Part shown: piece by piece, positions 34,362 to 45,260 of the stretch
Layout of the letters: each line of letters starts with the position of its first letter
How positions within the stretch are numbered: position 1 is the stretch's first letter
NCBI RefSeq assembly: GCF_902859915.1
Contig: NZ_CADIKK010000001.1
Coordinates: 124,001 to 188,000 of the forward strand
Direction of reading: 5' to 3'
Length of the DNA stretch: 64,000 nucleotides
Source of the DNA: Paraburkholderia ultramafica
Lineage (GTDB): Bacteria; Pseudomonadota; Gammaproteobacteria; Burkholderiales; Burkholderiaceae
Notes under the pieces: generated by a model
Seen by the model: only the letters and a program-made list of their open reading frames with translations
Database searches by the model: none
What the model was told of the DNA's origin: nothing
Position numbers and translations under genes: made by a program

Positions 34362-37300
34362 TTAAGCGTCGGGCGACGTCTCAGGCGGCGTCCCACGCGG
34401 CGTCTCGCGCGCCGCATGCCGTTCGGCAAGACGCTGCAACAGCACGTAGAACGACGGAATGAACAGCACGGCGATGCAGGTGGAAGCGAGCATCCCCGAA
34501 AATACCGCAATCCCGAGCGATCGGCGCGCGCTCGCACTGGCGCCGGTCGCGATCACGAGCGGCACCACGCCGAGAATGAAGGCGAACGAGGTCATCATGA
34601 TCGGCCGGAACCGCAGCCGCGCCGCCTCCACCGCGGCCTCGGCGATGCCCACGCCTTGCGCGCGCAGATGCCGCGCGAATTCGACGATCAGGATCGCATT
34701 CTTCGCCGACAGCGCGATCAGCAACACGAGGCCGATCTGCGTGTAGAGGTTGTTGGCCGCGCCGAGCAGCGCGAGCGTGCCGGCCGTGCCGAGCAACGCG
34801 AGCGGCACGGCGAGCACCACGGCCAACGGCAGCAGCCAGCTTTCATATTGCGCGGCCAGCACGCAGAACACCAGCAACACGCCCATCACGAATACCCAGT
34901 ACGCCGAATTGCCGACCAGCTTCTCCTGATACGACATCGCGGTCCATTCATAGCCGATGCCGGCCGGCAGGATGCGCGCGGCTTCCTGCTCGAACGCGGC
35001 GATCGCGTCGCCGGTGCTGTAGCCGTTCGCCGGATTGCCGTTGATGGCCGCGGCCGGCGCGAGGTTATACAGCGTCGCCACCGCCGGGCCGACGCCGGGA
35101 TGCGCGTCGATGAAGGTGCCGAGTTCGACCATATGCCCGCTGTTGCTGCGAATCTGCAAACGGCGAATGTCGTCGGGCTGACGGCGAAACGCGCCGTCGG
35201 CCCAACACGTTGCCGACCGGCACTTGCAGCGACTCGGCCTTCGCGCGATCCAGCGTGAGCTCGACGGTCGGCACCGCTGCGCGAAACGGGCTGAACACGC
35301 GCTGCAATTCGGGCCGTTTCGCGACGCTCGCGATCAGCGTGTCGGTGGTGTCCTGCAAACGCCGGTAGTTCTGTGTGCCGTCGGTCAGCATCACCTGCAT
35401 CTGCACACCGCCGCTATTGCCCAGGCCCTGGATCGGCGGTGGCACGATCACCAGCGAACGGATGTCGGGCAGCTTCGCCAGTTCGCTATTCATGCGCATA
35501 TACAGCGAGCGCAGGTCTTCGCCCTTGCCGCGCGCGCTCCAGTCGTCGAGCGTCACGTAGATCAGCGCGGAATTCGCCAGCGACGCGTTGTTGTCGAGCG
35601 GCGAGATGCCGCCGATCGACACCACGTGACTCACGCCGGGAATCGCGCCGATGCGCTTTTCGATCTGCCTGCTCGCCTCGCGGGTGCGTTCGAGCGACGC
35701 CGCGTCGGCGAGCTGTGCGGCGATCAGCATGTAGCCCTGATCTTCGAGCGGAATGAAACTGGTCGGCACGCGTGTCAGCAGGAACGCGGACGCCGCGCCG
35801 AGCACCAGCGCAATCATGAGCGCAAGGCCGCAACGCTGGACGAACCACGACACCACGCGCACATAGACGCTTTCGACCCGCGCATAGCCCTTGTCGAACA
35901 CGCGATACACGACGTTCGGCTTGCCGGGCCGCGCGTGCCGCAGCCAGCGCACGCTTTGCACCGGTTTGAGCGTCACCGCGTTGATCGCGCTGATGACGGT
36001 GGTCGCCACCACCACCAGCGCGAACTGCCGGTACATCTGGCCGGTGACGCCGCCGAGAAACGCCGACGGCAGGAACACGGAAATCAACACCAGCGTGATC
36101 CCGACGATCGGCCCGAGCAGTTCGTGCATCGCGTCGATCGCGGCCTGCTTCGGCGTCTTGCCCTGCTCGATGTGCTGGGTGATCCCTTCGACCACCACGA
36201 TTGCATCGTCGACCACGATGCCGATCGCCAGCACGATCGCGAACAGCGTCAGCAGATTGATCGAGAAGCCGAGCAGGTAGATCGCGCCAAACGTGCCGAT
36301 GATGGTCACCGGAATCGTCGTGGCGGGCACCAGCATCGCGCGCCAGTTCTGCAGAAACAGCAGGATCACCGCGAGCACCAGCAAGGCTGCTTCGAACAGC
36401 GTCTTGTACACGTCGATCACCGATTGCCGCACGAAGGTGGTGGTGTCGAACGGCAACTGGTAGCTGATGCCCTTCGGCATGTCTTTCGCGAGACGCGCCA
36501 TGGTCGCCTTCACCGCGTTGCCGACTTGCAGCGCATTCGCTTCGGGCAACTGATAAATGGCGATGCCCGCCGCCGGCTTGCCGTCGAGGTTGAAGAACTG
36601 CCCGTAGCTGGACGAGCCGAGCTCGGTGTGCCCGACGTCGCGAATCCGCACGAAATGGCCGCCGTCGTTGGGATCGGCCTTGATGATGATGTTGTCGAAT
36701 TCGTACGGCGTGGAGAGCGCGCCCTGCATCGTCACCGTGAGCTGGAACGCCTGGCCGCCGGCGTTCGGCTCCGAACCGAGCTGGCCCTCGCTGACATCCT
36801 TGCTCTGGCTCTGGATCGCCTGCATCACGTCGGCGGCGCTCAGATTGCGTTGGCTCAGTTTGCGCGGATCGAGCCACACGCGCATGCTGTACTGGCCGGT
36901 GCCGAACACGGTCACGTCGCCGACGCCCGGCAAACGCGCGAGCGCGTCGCGCAGATTGATCACCGCGTAGTTGCTGAGGAATAACGAGTCGTAACGCGGG
37001 TCCGGCGACTCCAGCGTGTACAGCTGCAGGATCGCGGTCGAGCGCTTGCGCACGGTCACGCCCTGCTGCTGCACCGCTTGCGGCAGTTGCGCGGTGGCGG
37101 CCTGCACGCGGTTCTGCACCAGCACCTGGGCCTTGTCGACATCGGTGCCGACGGCGAAGGTGATGGTGAGCGTGTACGTGCCGTCGTTGGTGTTGGTCGA
37201 CTGCATGTAGAGCGCGTTTTCCACGCCGTTCACCTGCGTTTCGATCGGCAGCGCCACCCGGTTGATCAGCGTCGCGGCGCTCGCGCCGGGGAAACGCGCA

Positions 37301-37437
37301 ACCACCTGCACGGTCGGCGGTGTGATCGGCGGATATTGCGCGATCGGCAGATTGATCAGCGCGACGGCGCCGAGCAGCATCACGATCAACGCGATCACAT
37401 TGGCGAGGACCGGACGCTCGACGAAGAAGCGGATCAT
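34362..37437 (-). pseudogene. HAE1-type RND efflux pump with internal deletion and frameshift
   Basis: Two frames together cover an AcrB/MexB-like pump. Frame one starts MIRFFVERPVLANVIALIVM at 37437, includes the proton-relay Asp pair (GIVVDDAIVVVEGI) and stays homologous to VPVGNVLG near 35200. Homology resumes in another frame at AFRRQPDDIRRLQIRSNSGH (near 35190) and runs to the stop at 34362, including the relay Lys (ALSAKNAILIVEFA). About 27-30 residues of the docking subdomain are missing at the junction and the phase is lost, so no full pump can be made. The start overlaps the upstream stop (ATGA). Confidence 0.85.
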
Positions 37438-38948
37438 GAGTGGCCCTGCGCCGCCGCGGCGACCACCTGCACCTTGACGCCGGGCGACACCGCCAGCGCG
37501 CCGCCGGTCACGACCTGATCGTTCGCGTTAAGACCCGCTGTGATCGCAGACACCGCCGCGAGCGCGGCGAGCCCCTGGTTCTGTGCGAGCGAATCGCCGT
37601 CGCGCAATGCCGAGCGCGATGCGTCGAGTACCGAGTCGTAGGTGACCGAGCCCGAGCGGTACTGTGCGTTGGCGAGCGTCAACGCGCGTTGCGAAGCATC
37701 CAACGCACGCGACGAAGCGGCCAGCGCATCGAGCGTGGTGCGCAGCCCCGAGATTGCGTCTTCCACTTCCTTCTGCGCTTGCAGCACCGTGTTCTGATAA
37801 TCGAACACGGCTTCCTGGAACGTCGCGTCCTGAATCCGCACCGCGTTTTTCAACTGACTGCGATCGAGGATCGGCAACGTGATGACCGCGGAAAACAGGC
37901 CGATCGTCTTGCTGCCCCATTGCGTCAGACCGATGCCATGCTGTCCGCCCGACGTCAGACCGAACAAACCGGTCAACGACAGCGACGGGTACAGCTTCGC
38001 CTTGGCCGCGCCGATCAGCGCCGATTGCGCGGCCGCGTTGAGCGCGGCCTGACGCACGTCGGGCCGGCGCCGCAGCAGATCGGCGGGAATGCCGACGTCG
38101 ATCTGCGTCGGCGGCACCGGGATCGACGTGCCGCCTTTGAGCTGCGCGTCGACCACGCTGGGCGGATCGGCGAGCAGCACCGCGAGCGTGTCGCGATCCT
38201 GCGCGCGCGCCTTGATGAGCGGCGGGATTTGCGCCTCGGTTTCGGCCACCAGCGTGGCGGCCTGTTCGACATCGAGCTGACTCGACGCGCCGCTCTTATA
38301 GCGCGCCTGGGTCAGCGTGAGACTCTGCTGCACCGACTTCAGGTTTTGCTGCGCGACCGTGATGCGCTGTTCGAGCGCGCGCAGGTCGATGTACGCATTG
38401 GCGACGTCCGCGAACAGCGACACCAGCGCGTTGTCGTACGCAGCTTCCGACACCCGCAATTGCGCGCGGTCCGATTCGATCTGCCGGCGATATTTGCCCC
38501 AGAAGTCGAGCTCCCAGCCGGCATTCACGTGCAGATGCTCGGCCCACAGATGCGCCGGCGGAATCGGGCCGACGCCGCTGGTGTTGATATGGCTCGCACC
38601 CACCGACATGGTGCCCGACTGCGGCAGCAGATTCTGCTCGCTGATCGCGAGCTGCGCGCGCGCCTTGAAGATGTGTAGGCCGGCCACTTGCAACGTCAGG
38701 TTGCGTTCATATGCGCGCTGTTCGAGCGCCGTGAGCACGGGGTCGTTGAACGCGGTCCACCAGGCCGCCTGCGCGGCGGGCGTGGTCTGCGCACCGTGCG
38801 GCAAACTCTCGAACCACTGGTCTTCGAGCGTCACGTCCGGCTGTTTGAAATCCGGGCCGACTGTCACGCAACCGGTCAGCGAAGTACAGAGCGAGACGAT
38901 GAGTGACACGCTGACGATGCGCAGACGGCGGGACGTGGCAGGTTTCAT
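37434..38948 (-). pseudogene. Outer-membrane efflux factor (OprM/NodT type) fused to the tail of a lost periplasmic adaptor
   Basis: 504 codons, open throughout. Residues 1-467 are an OprM/NodT lipoprotein (CVTVGPDFKQP after the signal; LLRRRPDVRQAALNAAAQS; RSGSVTYDSVLDASRSAL). At about residue 468 (near 37547) it changes into ITAGLNANDQVVTGGALAV SPGVKVQV, the end of an HlyD/AcrA adaptor. The expected order is OMF-adaptor-RND, so an in-frame deletion has removed the end of the OMF and nearly all of the adaptor. The fused protein may still insert, but no adaptor gene remains in the operon. Confidence 0.75.
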
Positions 38949-39099
38949 CGCGCGTTCTTTCAGGCATCAAGGTACGGCCGATGGTTCGACCGGATGGGCT
39001 CGCGGCGCTGAGTGCCGGCGCTGGGGCTCGCGCGCAAGCGGCCCAGCCGGCACGTTGCGCCGCGCCACGCCCCTATGATTCCGCCGATGCCCGCGCGGC

Positions 39100-39393
39100 T
39101 CAGTGCGCCGCCCCGCGTTCCTGCATGAATGCTTCGATTTGCGCCAACGTGATGTAGCCCGCCTTCTGCGTATCGATCTCGTCGAAATGTTTGGCGACCA
39201 TCGGCATGCCAGCTTCGGCCTGTTGCTTCGTGAGCTTGCCGTCGTGCGTGGTGTTGGCATTCGAAAAGCGCACCTGCAACTGCTGCACCATGCGTTCCAT
39301 CCGCTGCGGGTTGCCGCCTTGCGGCGCGACGCTCTGGGCGAACGTGACGGTGGAAGCGCAGCACAGCAGCACGGCGGCGAACAACTTCTTCAT
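39100..39393 (-). CDS. Secreted EF-hand protein
   Basis: 97 residues from the ATG at 39393, with AAGGAG seven bases upstream. A signal peptide (MKKLFAAVLLCCASTVTFAQ) is followed by a calcium-binding loop SNANTTHDGKLTKQQ, in which the first acid is Asn, and a more degenerate second loop DEIDTQKAGYITLAQIEAF. It should be periplasmic and may bind calcium weakly. It lies just beyond the efflux operon but is separately transcribed. Confidence 0.75.
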   Translation of the reverse strand: MKKLFAAVLLCCASTVTFAQSVAPQGGNPQRMERMVQQLQVRFSNANTTHDGKLTKQQAEAGMPMVAKHFDEIDTQKAGYITLAQIEAFMQERGAAH

Positions 39394-39842
39394 GACTGAC
39401 TCCTTCGATTGAGCCATCGTGCGTCGCCTGCTGATGCCGCGATCCGTTTCGATGACAGGCCGAATTCTTGTGGATGCGTCGCCGGCTGGCAAATGCAGAA
39501 TCATGTCGACTTATGTCATGAGTCTTCGCGAGTACCCGCGCCGGCCGTCACGCGGATTCGCCCGCGAGACGCAACAAGTACTTCATACATACGCGCACCG
39601 CCCACATGACGGACACCGCTTCGTCGTGACATCGAATGAAATGAGTTTGTCGTGCCGTTTTGACGGCGCTTTGCGTATCTTTCGTCTGCCGGCGCAGCAG
39701 GCATCGCAAGCACCGCATGTGCCGCCAGCAGCATCAGCGCCACCAGCGCATCCACGGAACGGGCGAGCTTCCACGCGAATCCGGACCACCCGGCCCGCTG
39801 CTTCGACAGCAGACGCGCCACTCAACGCTTCAGGAGTACCAA
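39394..39842. other. Intergenic region, no gene called
   Basis: 449 bases between divergent genes. Several overlapping ORFs are present but none has a ribosome binding site or a plausible protein. It should hold both promoters. Confidence 0.35.
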
Positions 39843-40184
39843 GTGACTATCCGTCTCGCCTGCGCCTCTACTTTTACCGCCATCGGTCTCGCCTGTTCAT
39901 CGACCGCATTCGCCGGGGTCGTCGTGTATATGCCCGCTGCCGTGGTCTACGCACCGCCGCCGCGGCCGGTTTATTACTCCGTGCCGGTCAATCCGGTGTA
40001 TGTGACGGCGCCCCCGCCGGTTGCCGCTCCCTTGGCGGTTCCGGTCACGGCAACCGTCACCGTGCCGCCGATGATACCCGTGCCCATTTACACCACCGTC
40101 GTCGTGCCCCCGCCAACCAACTACGCGGTCGTGCCTGCCCCAACCGTGACCTACGCGCAGCCGCTCATGACGATGCCGCGCTGA
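39843..40184 (+). CDS. Small secreted Pro/Val-rich protein
   Basis: 113 residues, GTG start at 39843 with AGGAG six bases ahead. A signal peptide ends at AFA-GVVVY. The mature part is almost only Pro, Val, Ala, Tyr and Thr (YAPPPRPVYYSVPVNPVYV), an extended low-complexity surface or periplasmic protein. Function unknown. Confidence 0.65.
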   Translation: MTIRLACASTFTAIGLACSSTAFAGVVVYMPAAVVYAPPPRPVYYSVPVNPVYVTAPPPVAAPLAVPVTATVTVPPMIPVPIYTTVVVPPPTNYAVVPAPTVTYAQPLMTMPR

Positions 40185-40527
40185 TTGCGCGGCGCGAAGC
40201 GCACCAAGCGTGTTGAGCGCTGCCCGCAGGCAGACCGGTCACAAAGTGCGCTCAGCGTGTCCCAATTCGATAAGTTGATTGCAACAAAGACAAAGGTCCC
40301 CGGACCAGCACAGAACATGCGTTACACACGAATGCATGCTGAATTCCCATTGTCCTGAAACACCGCCGACCTGCCGCGCAATGCCGATGAATGCAGGGCT
40401 CCGGCAAACTGCTGAAGATTTGATCCGGCGGCAAGACAGCCCGCCGCCGGCGCGCGTCAGCCCGGCTGGGAACGTCGTTTGCTGATCGCTGTTGGCTAGC
40501 GTCGTCCACACTTAAGGGAAACATCAG
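40185..40527. other. Intergenic region, nothing recognised
   Basis: 343 bases. Minus-strand frames read Cys-rich nonsense; no signal found beyond the AAGGGA ahead of the next gene. Confidence 0.35.
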
Positions 40528-40773
40528 ATGAGTTATCAAGACATAGACAAGGAAATAGCCCACCTCGAAGTCGTCTTCGGGTTGATCTCCACGCGCGACC
40601 GCTTTCCTCTGTCGTACTGGCACCAGCGGCTGCGCGTGCTGTACCGCTCGTCGATGATGCAGGCGCAACGCGTGCGCGTCGAACGGCTCGAAGCGACGCT
40701 ACGCTCGCTACACGCGGCGGAAGAAACGCGCAGTGCGGCGCCACCGCAGTGCGCGGCAGCTACGCAGTCATGA
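40528..40773 (+). CDS. Small conserved-looking cytoplasmic protein
   Basis: 81 residues: MSYQDIDKEIAHLEVVFGLI then SYWHQRLRVLYRSSMMQAQR and an Arg/Glu-rich amphipathic helix. AAGGGA lies upstream of the ATG. Mainly helical, no membrane part, no family known to me. It is convergent with the permease gene. Confidence 0.55.
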   Translation: MSYQDIDKEIAHLEVVFGLISTRDRFPLSYWHQRLRVLYRSSMMQAQRVRVERLEATLRSLHAAEETRSAAPPQCAAATQS

Positions 40774-40843
40774 CGCCAAGCCGCTTGCCACGCAACGACG
40801 CGGCGGCCCGCAAGCCATCCGGCGGCAGCCGCGCCCGCCCCGC

Positions 40844-42094
40844 TTAACCGGTCAGCAGCCGCGCGCCGAGCGCCAGCACGAGGGCCGGCACCATCACCAG
40901 CGCGCCCACCTTCAGAAACTTCAGGAAGCTCACGTCCTCGCCTTCGCGGCGAATCGCGTTGAGCCAGAGGATGGTCGCGAGCGAGCCGGTGATCGACAGA
41001 TTCGGGCCGAGGTCGACGCCGATCAGCAGCGCGTCGATCACACGCTCCGGACTCTGCGCCTGCATCACCGTCGAACTGGCGATCAGCCCGGCCGGCAAGT
41101 TGTTCATCAGATTGCTGCCGAACGCGATGAGCGCGCCGGCCCAGCCCGCCGTCGCCAGTTCGTTGTGCCCGGTCGCGCGCCGCAGCGTCGTGGCCAGCGT
41201 CGTGATGACACCCGTGTGATCGAGCATCTCGACCAGCACGAACAGCGCGGCGACCAACGGCAGCACGCTCCACGAGATTTCCCGGATCATCGGCAGCGGC
41301 GACTTGCGCTCCAGAATCAGCACGACCAGCGCGGTCAGCGTGCCGAGTATCGCGGTGGGCATGCCGAGCGCGATATCGTACGCGGAGACCGTCAGCAACA
41401 CGCCCGCGGTCACCGCGATGCCCGCAAGCGCGACCCGCCCGCTCGACGACAGTTCGACCGCTTCGAGATTCGCCTCGCAGATGCCGGCGAGCGCGTCGCG
41501 CTGGGTCCAGCGCAACATCACGTAGGTCGCGACGATCGACAGCAACGACGGCAACGTGAAGCGCATCATCCAGGCGCCGAGCGCGGGCGTGTGATTGCCG
41601 TACAGCACGATGTTGGCCGGATTCGAAATCGGCAGCACGAAGCTCGCCGCGTTGGCGACGAACGCACAGATAAACAGCAACGGCAGCGGCGGCGTCTTCG
41701 CTTTTTTGGCGGCGGCAAACACGGCCGGCGTGAGGACGACCGCGGTGGCGTCGTTGGACAGAAACGCGGTGATCACCACGCCGACCAGGTACACCAGCAC
41801 GAAGAGCTTGCGCGGCGAACTCTGCGCGTGATTGACCGCGAGCACCGCGACCCAGTCGAACAGACCTTCGCGGCGGCCGACTTCCGACAGCAGCATCATG
41901 CCGAACAGGAACAGGTAGACGTCGGTGCCCTTGCCGATCGCCTCGATCGCCAGATGCAGCGGCAACAGCCTGAGCGACACCAGCAACAGCGAGCCGGCGA
42001 CGGCCCACACGGCTTCAGGCCATTTGAACGGCCGGGTGATCACGCCGGCCGTGGCGATTGCGGCGATGCCCCAAGACAGGAAAACGGAATTCAC
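40844..42094 (-). CDS. ArsB/NhaD-superfamily anion permease
   Basis: 416 residues from a GTG at 42094, with AGGG upstream; the frame is open to 42184 but the extension lacks hydrophobic sequence. About eleven helices. Signature parts are FLFGMMLLSEVGRREGLFDW, AFLSNDATAVVLTPAVF and SFVLPISNPANIVLYGN, and a second half with GSNLMNNLPAGLIAS and GVDLGPNLSITGSLAT. This is the ArsB-like fold; arsenite is possible but no arsR/arsC gene is adjacent, so the substrate is open. Confidence 0.82.
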   Translation of the reverse strand: MNSVFLSWGIAAIATAGVITRPFKWPEAVWAVAGSLLLVSLRLLPLHLAIEAIGKGTDVYLFLFGMMLLSEVGRREGLFDWVAVLAVNHAQSSPRKLFVLVYLVGVVITAFLSNDATAVVLTPAVFAAAKKAKTPPLPLLFICAFVANAASFVLPISNPANIVLYGNHTPALGAWMMRFTLPSLLSIVATYVMLRWTQRDALAGICEANLEAVELSSSGRVALAGIAVTAGVLLTVSAYDIALGMPTAILGTLTALVVLILERKSPLPMIREISWSVLPLVAALFVLVEMLDHTGVITTLATTLRRATGHNELATAGWAGALIAFGSNLMNNLPAGLIASSTVMQAQSPERVIDALLIGVDLGPNLSITGSLATILWLNAIRREGEDVSFLKFLKVGALVMVPALVLALGARLLTG

Positions 42095-42326
42095 AACATA
42101 GGCCCTGGATGGTTGGTGGTGCGCGAGCGCGGTGCCGCGCGGTGTGGTGACGAGGCGTTTGCGACTCAGCCGGAAAATTACCACAGCGCGCGTATTTCAA
42201 TCACATTAGCGTCACCGCTACAACAATCTGTTCCCTTCTGCCCGCCTATTCAGTTTTCATTGGCCTCCCTACCATCCGCATTCACTCGCGACACCTCGCA
42301 ATCAACGAGCACAAGAGCACAAAAAC

Positions 42327-42881
42327 ATGCCATCACGTCCTTCCGGTTCTGAACGCTACCACGGCGCAAGCATTGCGCTGCATTGGCTGATCGCGGCGCT
42401 GATCGTCTGCGGCTTCTATATCGGCTGGATCATGACCGATATCCCCGGCTTCACGCCCACCAAGCTGAAGTACTTCTCGTGGCACAAGTGGATCGGCGTG
42501 ACCGTTCTCGTGCTCGCCGTGGCCCGCGTGCTGTGGCGCGCCAGCCACCGCGCGCCGCCGCTCGACAGCGCAACGCCCGCGTGGCAGAAGGCTGCCGCCC
42601 ATCTGGTGCACGGCGTGCTGTACCTGCTGATGCTGGCGATCCCGCTGTCCGGCTACTTCTACAGTTCAGCGTCCGGCATTCAGGTGGTGTATCTCGGCAT
42701 CGTGCCGCTGCCCACGCTCATCGGCCCGGATCAGGCGCTCAAGGCCACGCTGCGCACGGTCCACGTGCTGCTCAACTACACGCTGCTGACGCTCGTCGTC
42801 ATGCACGTGCTGGCGGCGCTCAAGCATCAGTTCGTCGATCGCGACGGCTTGCTCGCCCGGATGATTCCGTTCCTCAAGTAA
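42327..42881 (+). CDS. Cytochrome b561
   Basis: 184 residues, four helices with the haem-binding His residues in IALHWLIAALIV, YFSWHKWIGVTVL, AHLVHGVLYLLM and TVHVLLNYTLL. A membrane electron carrier between quinol and an acceptor. It heads a b561-YceI-YceI cluster, a common combination linked to quinone or oxidative stress functions. Confidence 0.9.
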   Translation: MPSRPSGSERYHGASIALHWLIAALIVCGFYIGWIMTDIPGFTPTKLKYFSWHKWIGVTVLVLAVARVLWRASHRAPPLDSATPAWQKAAAHLVHGVLYLLMLAIPLSGYFYSSASGIQVVYLGIVPLPTLIGPDQALKATLRTVHVLLNYTLLTLVVMHVLAALKHQFVDRDGLLARMIPFLK

Positions 42882-42997
42882 CGATCGTCACGATCAACCG
42901 ACATACGCGTGGCCGTCAATTGGCCACGACTTGTTGGCAATCTAATTCCCAGCGGTGTGCAATCAACGCACGCGGATTCGATAGGATGCGTACCACC

Positions 42998-43573
42998 ATG
43001 AAATCAACCACTTTTCAATCCGTTCATCGCGCGACGCTCGCCGGCCTCGCCGCCCTTGCGCTGTCCGGCGCGGGCCTCGCGCACGCCGACGTCGACCTGA
43101 GCAAGAGCACCGTCGTTGCCACGACGAAGCAGATGAACGTGCCGGTCGACGGCAAGTTCAGGAAGTTCTCGGCGCAACTGAATTTCGATCCGGCCAGGCC
43201 GACCGCGGGCAGCGCCAACGTGTCGATCGACACCGGCAGCTACGACCTCGGCGCCGACGACTACAACAAGCAGGCGCAAGGCAAGGAGTGGTTCGATAGC
43301 GCAAGCTGGCCTGCCGCGACCTTCGTGTCGAGCGCGATCGCGCCGGCCGGCGGCAACCAGTACAGGATCACCGGCAAGCTCACCATCAAGGGCAAGTCGC
43401 AAACCGTCGTGGTGCCGGTCGTCATCGCGAGCCAGGGCGCCACGCAAAGCTTCGACGGCTCGTTGCCGATCAAGCGCTCGCAGTTCGACGTCGGCACGGG
43501 CGAATGGAAAGACACGTCGGTCGTCGCCGACGAAGTCGTCATCAAATTTCATCTCGTCGCTTCAAAGAAGTAA
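42998..43573 (+). CDS. YceI-family periplasmic lipid-binding protein (first copy)
   Basis: 191 residues from the ATG at 42998; ATG 42986 would add four. A signal peptide ends LAHA. The lipocalin-like beta barrel follows with GKFRKFSAQLNFDPARP, GEWKDTSVVADEVVIKFHL. YceI proteins bind long isoprenoids such as polyprenol or ubiquinone tails. Less similar to standard YceI than the next gene. Confidence 0.85.
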   Translation: MKSTTFQSVHRATLAGLAALALSGAGLAHADVDLSKSTVVATTKQMNVPVDGKFRKFSAQLNFDPARPTAGSANVSIDTGSYDLGADDYNKQAQGKEWFDSASWPAATFVSSAIAPAGGNQYRITGKLTIKGKSQTVVVPVVIASQGATQSFDGSLPIKRSQFDVGTGEWKDTSVVADEVVIKFHLVASKK

Positions 43574-43621
43574 CGCACAACACCGAAGCTTCACAGCACT
43601 TTCTGAAACCTGGAGAACACC

Positions 43622-44200
43622 TTGAAGAATCAATTTTTGCTCGCCGCGGGCGCGCTGGCCGCTGCATTGTCGTTCAACGCGATGGCAGCCGATACCTATC
43701 AGCTCGACCCGACCCACACGTCGCCGAGCTTCGAGACCGACCACTTCGGCGGCATTTCGACCTGGCGCGGCAAGTTCAGGAAGGGCAGCGGCACCGTGGT
43801 GCTGGATCGCCTGGCGAAGACCGGCACGGTCGACGTGACGATCGACATGAACTCGGTCGATATCGGCAACGACAAGCTCGACGCGGAACTGGTCACCGAC
43901 AAGTTCTTCGATGCCGCCAGGTACCCGAGCGCCACCTACAAGGGCACGCAGATCCGCTTCGACGGCGACAAGCCGGTGGAAGTGATCGGCACGCTGACGA
44001 TGCACGGCATCACCAAGCCGGTCAATCTGAAGATCGATTCGTTCAAGTGCTTCGTGAACCCGATGCTCAAGCGCGAAGTCTGCGGCACGGAATCGACCGC
44101 GACGTTCAATCGCGACGATTTCGGCGTCGACTTCGGCAAGACCTACGGCTTCAAGATGCTGACTACGCTGCACATTCAGGCTGAAGGCATCAAGCAGTAA
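43622..44200 (+). CDS. YceI-family periplasmic lipid-binding protein (second copy)
   Basis: 192 residues, TTG start at 43622 with GGAG about nine bases ahead. Signal peptide ends NAMA. Classic YceI features: [84 protein letters not shown]. Follows the first copy by 48 bases. Confidence 0.9.
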   Translation: MKNQFLLAAGALAAALSFNAMAADTYQLDPTHTSPSFETDHFGGISTWRGKFRKGSGTVVLDRLAKTGTVDVTIDMNSVDIGNDKLDAELVTDKFFDAARYPSATYKGTQIRFDGDKPVEVIGTLTMHGITKPVNLKIDSFKCFVNPMLKREVCGTESTATFNRDDFGVDFGKTYGFKMLTTLHIQAEGIKQ

Positions 44201-44442
44201 GCGCCGGTCTTAGGCAAGCTCGCCTCACGCGGTTGCGGCAACGGGTCGACGTTGCCGCAACACGACGTACAGCGCGCTGGCGAAGACGGAGCAAGGTACT
44301 ATTACGGTTTGGCAGCCGGCGCGCGGCGCATCGTGTTCTGCGCAGGCCGAGGCCCGACGCAGCAGGCCATACCGCGCGGCAGCACGGCACGCGCTTAGAA
44401 TGAACTGTCCGCTGCCGTTGCCGTCATCCGTTTTCGCCACCC

Positions 44443-44835
44443 ATGAGTTCTCCAGTCCGCCACATCGCGCACCTCGACATGGACGCGTTCTACGCGTCCG
44501 TCGAGCTTTTGCGCTATCCGGAACTGCGCGGCCTCGCGGTGGTGATCGGCGGCGGCCGCAGCGGCGTGCCGCAAACGCTCGAAGACGGCAGCCGCCGCTT
44601 CGCGAAGCTGCGCGATTATGCGGGCCGCGGCGTGGTGACCACGTCCACTTACGAAGCGCGCGCACTTGGCGTGTTCTCGGCGATGGGCATGATGAAGGCG
44701 GCCGCGCTCGCGCCCGACGCGATCCTGCTGCCCACCGACTTCGACTCGTACCGCCACTACTCGCGTCTGTTCAAGTTGGCGGTCGCCACATTCACGGACC
44801 GTATCGAAGATCGCGGCATCGACGAAATCAAATGA
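44443..44835 (+). pseudogene. dinB: DNA polymerase IV (dinB) gene truncated near an insertion sequence
   Basis: The first 129 codons of a Y-family polymerase: IAHLDMDAFYASVELLRYPE with the first catalytic Asp, DYAGRGVVTTSTYEARALGV, MKAAALAPDAILLPTDFD, and RIEDRGIDEI with the second catalytic Asp-Glu. Homology stops there, at about 44829, and a stop follows after one foreign codon. The rest of palm, thumb and little-finger domains (over 220 residues) is missing, so the product is inactive. The insertion sequence begins 57 bases further on. Confidence 0.88.
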
Positions 44836-44936
44836 TGGTCCTATCCCCCTTTTTGTCTTCTTAACGCACCATCCCTTACTATTCAATGAACCGCCCCGGA
44901 TTTGGTGGAGGCTCCAACTCTTGAGAAAATGGAGCC

Positions 44937-45260
44937 ATGAACAAGTCGACCAAATTTTCTGCTGAAGTCCGGGAGCGTGCAGTGTGCATGGTGCAAGAAC
45001 ATCGGGGCGAGTATCCGTCACAGTGGGCGGCGATCGAATCCATCGCCCCCAAGATCGGCTGCACGAGCCAGACATTGCTGGGGTGGGTCAAACGAGATGA
45101 AGTCGATAGCGGCGAGCGCGAGGGCGTGAGCACGTCGGAACGCGAACGTCTTAAGGCACTGGAGCGCGAAGTCAAGGAACTGCGCCGCGCCAACGAGATT
45201 CTGAAACTGGCGAGTGCGTTTTTCGCCCAGGCGGAGCTTGACCGCCGCCTGAAGTCCTGA
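44937..45260 (+). CDS. IS3-family transposase OrfA
   Basis: 107 residues with an N-terminal HTH ([38 protein letters not shown]) and a C-terminal leucine-zipper coiled coil ([20 protein letters not shown]). The end is the usual [14 protein letters not shown]. orfB overlaps in the -1 frame, as needed for programmed frameshifting. Confidence 0.92.
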   Translation: MNKSTKFSAEVRERAVCMVQEHRGEYPSQWAAIESIAPKIGCTSQTLLGWVKRDEVDSGEREGVSTSERERLKALEREVKELRRANEILKLASAFFAQAELDRRLKS

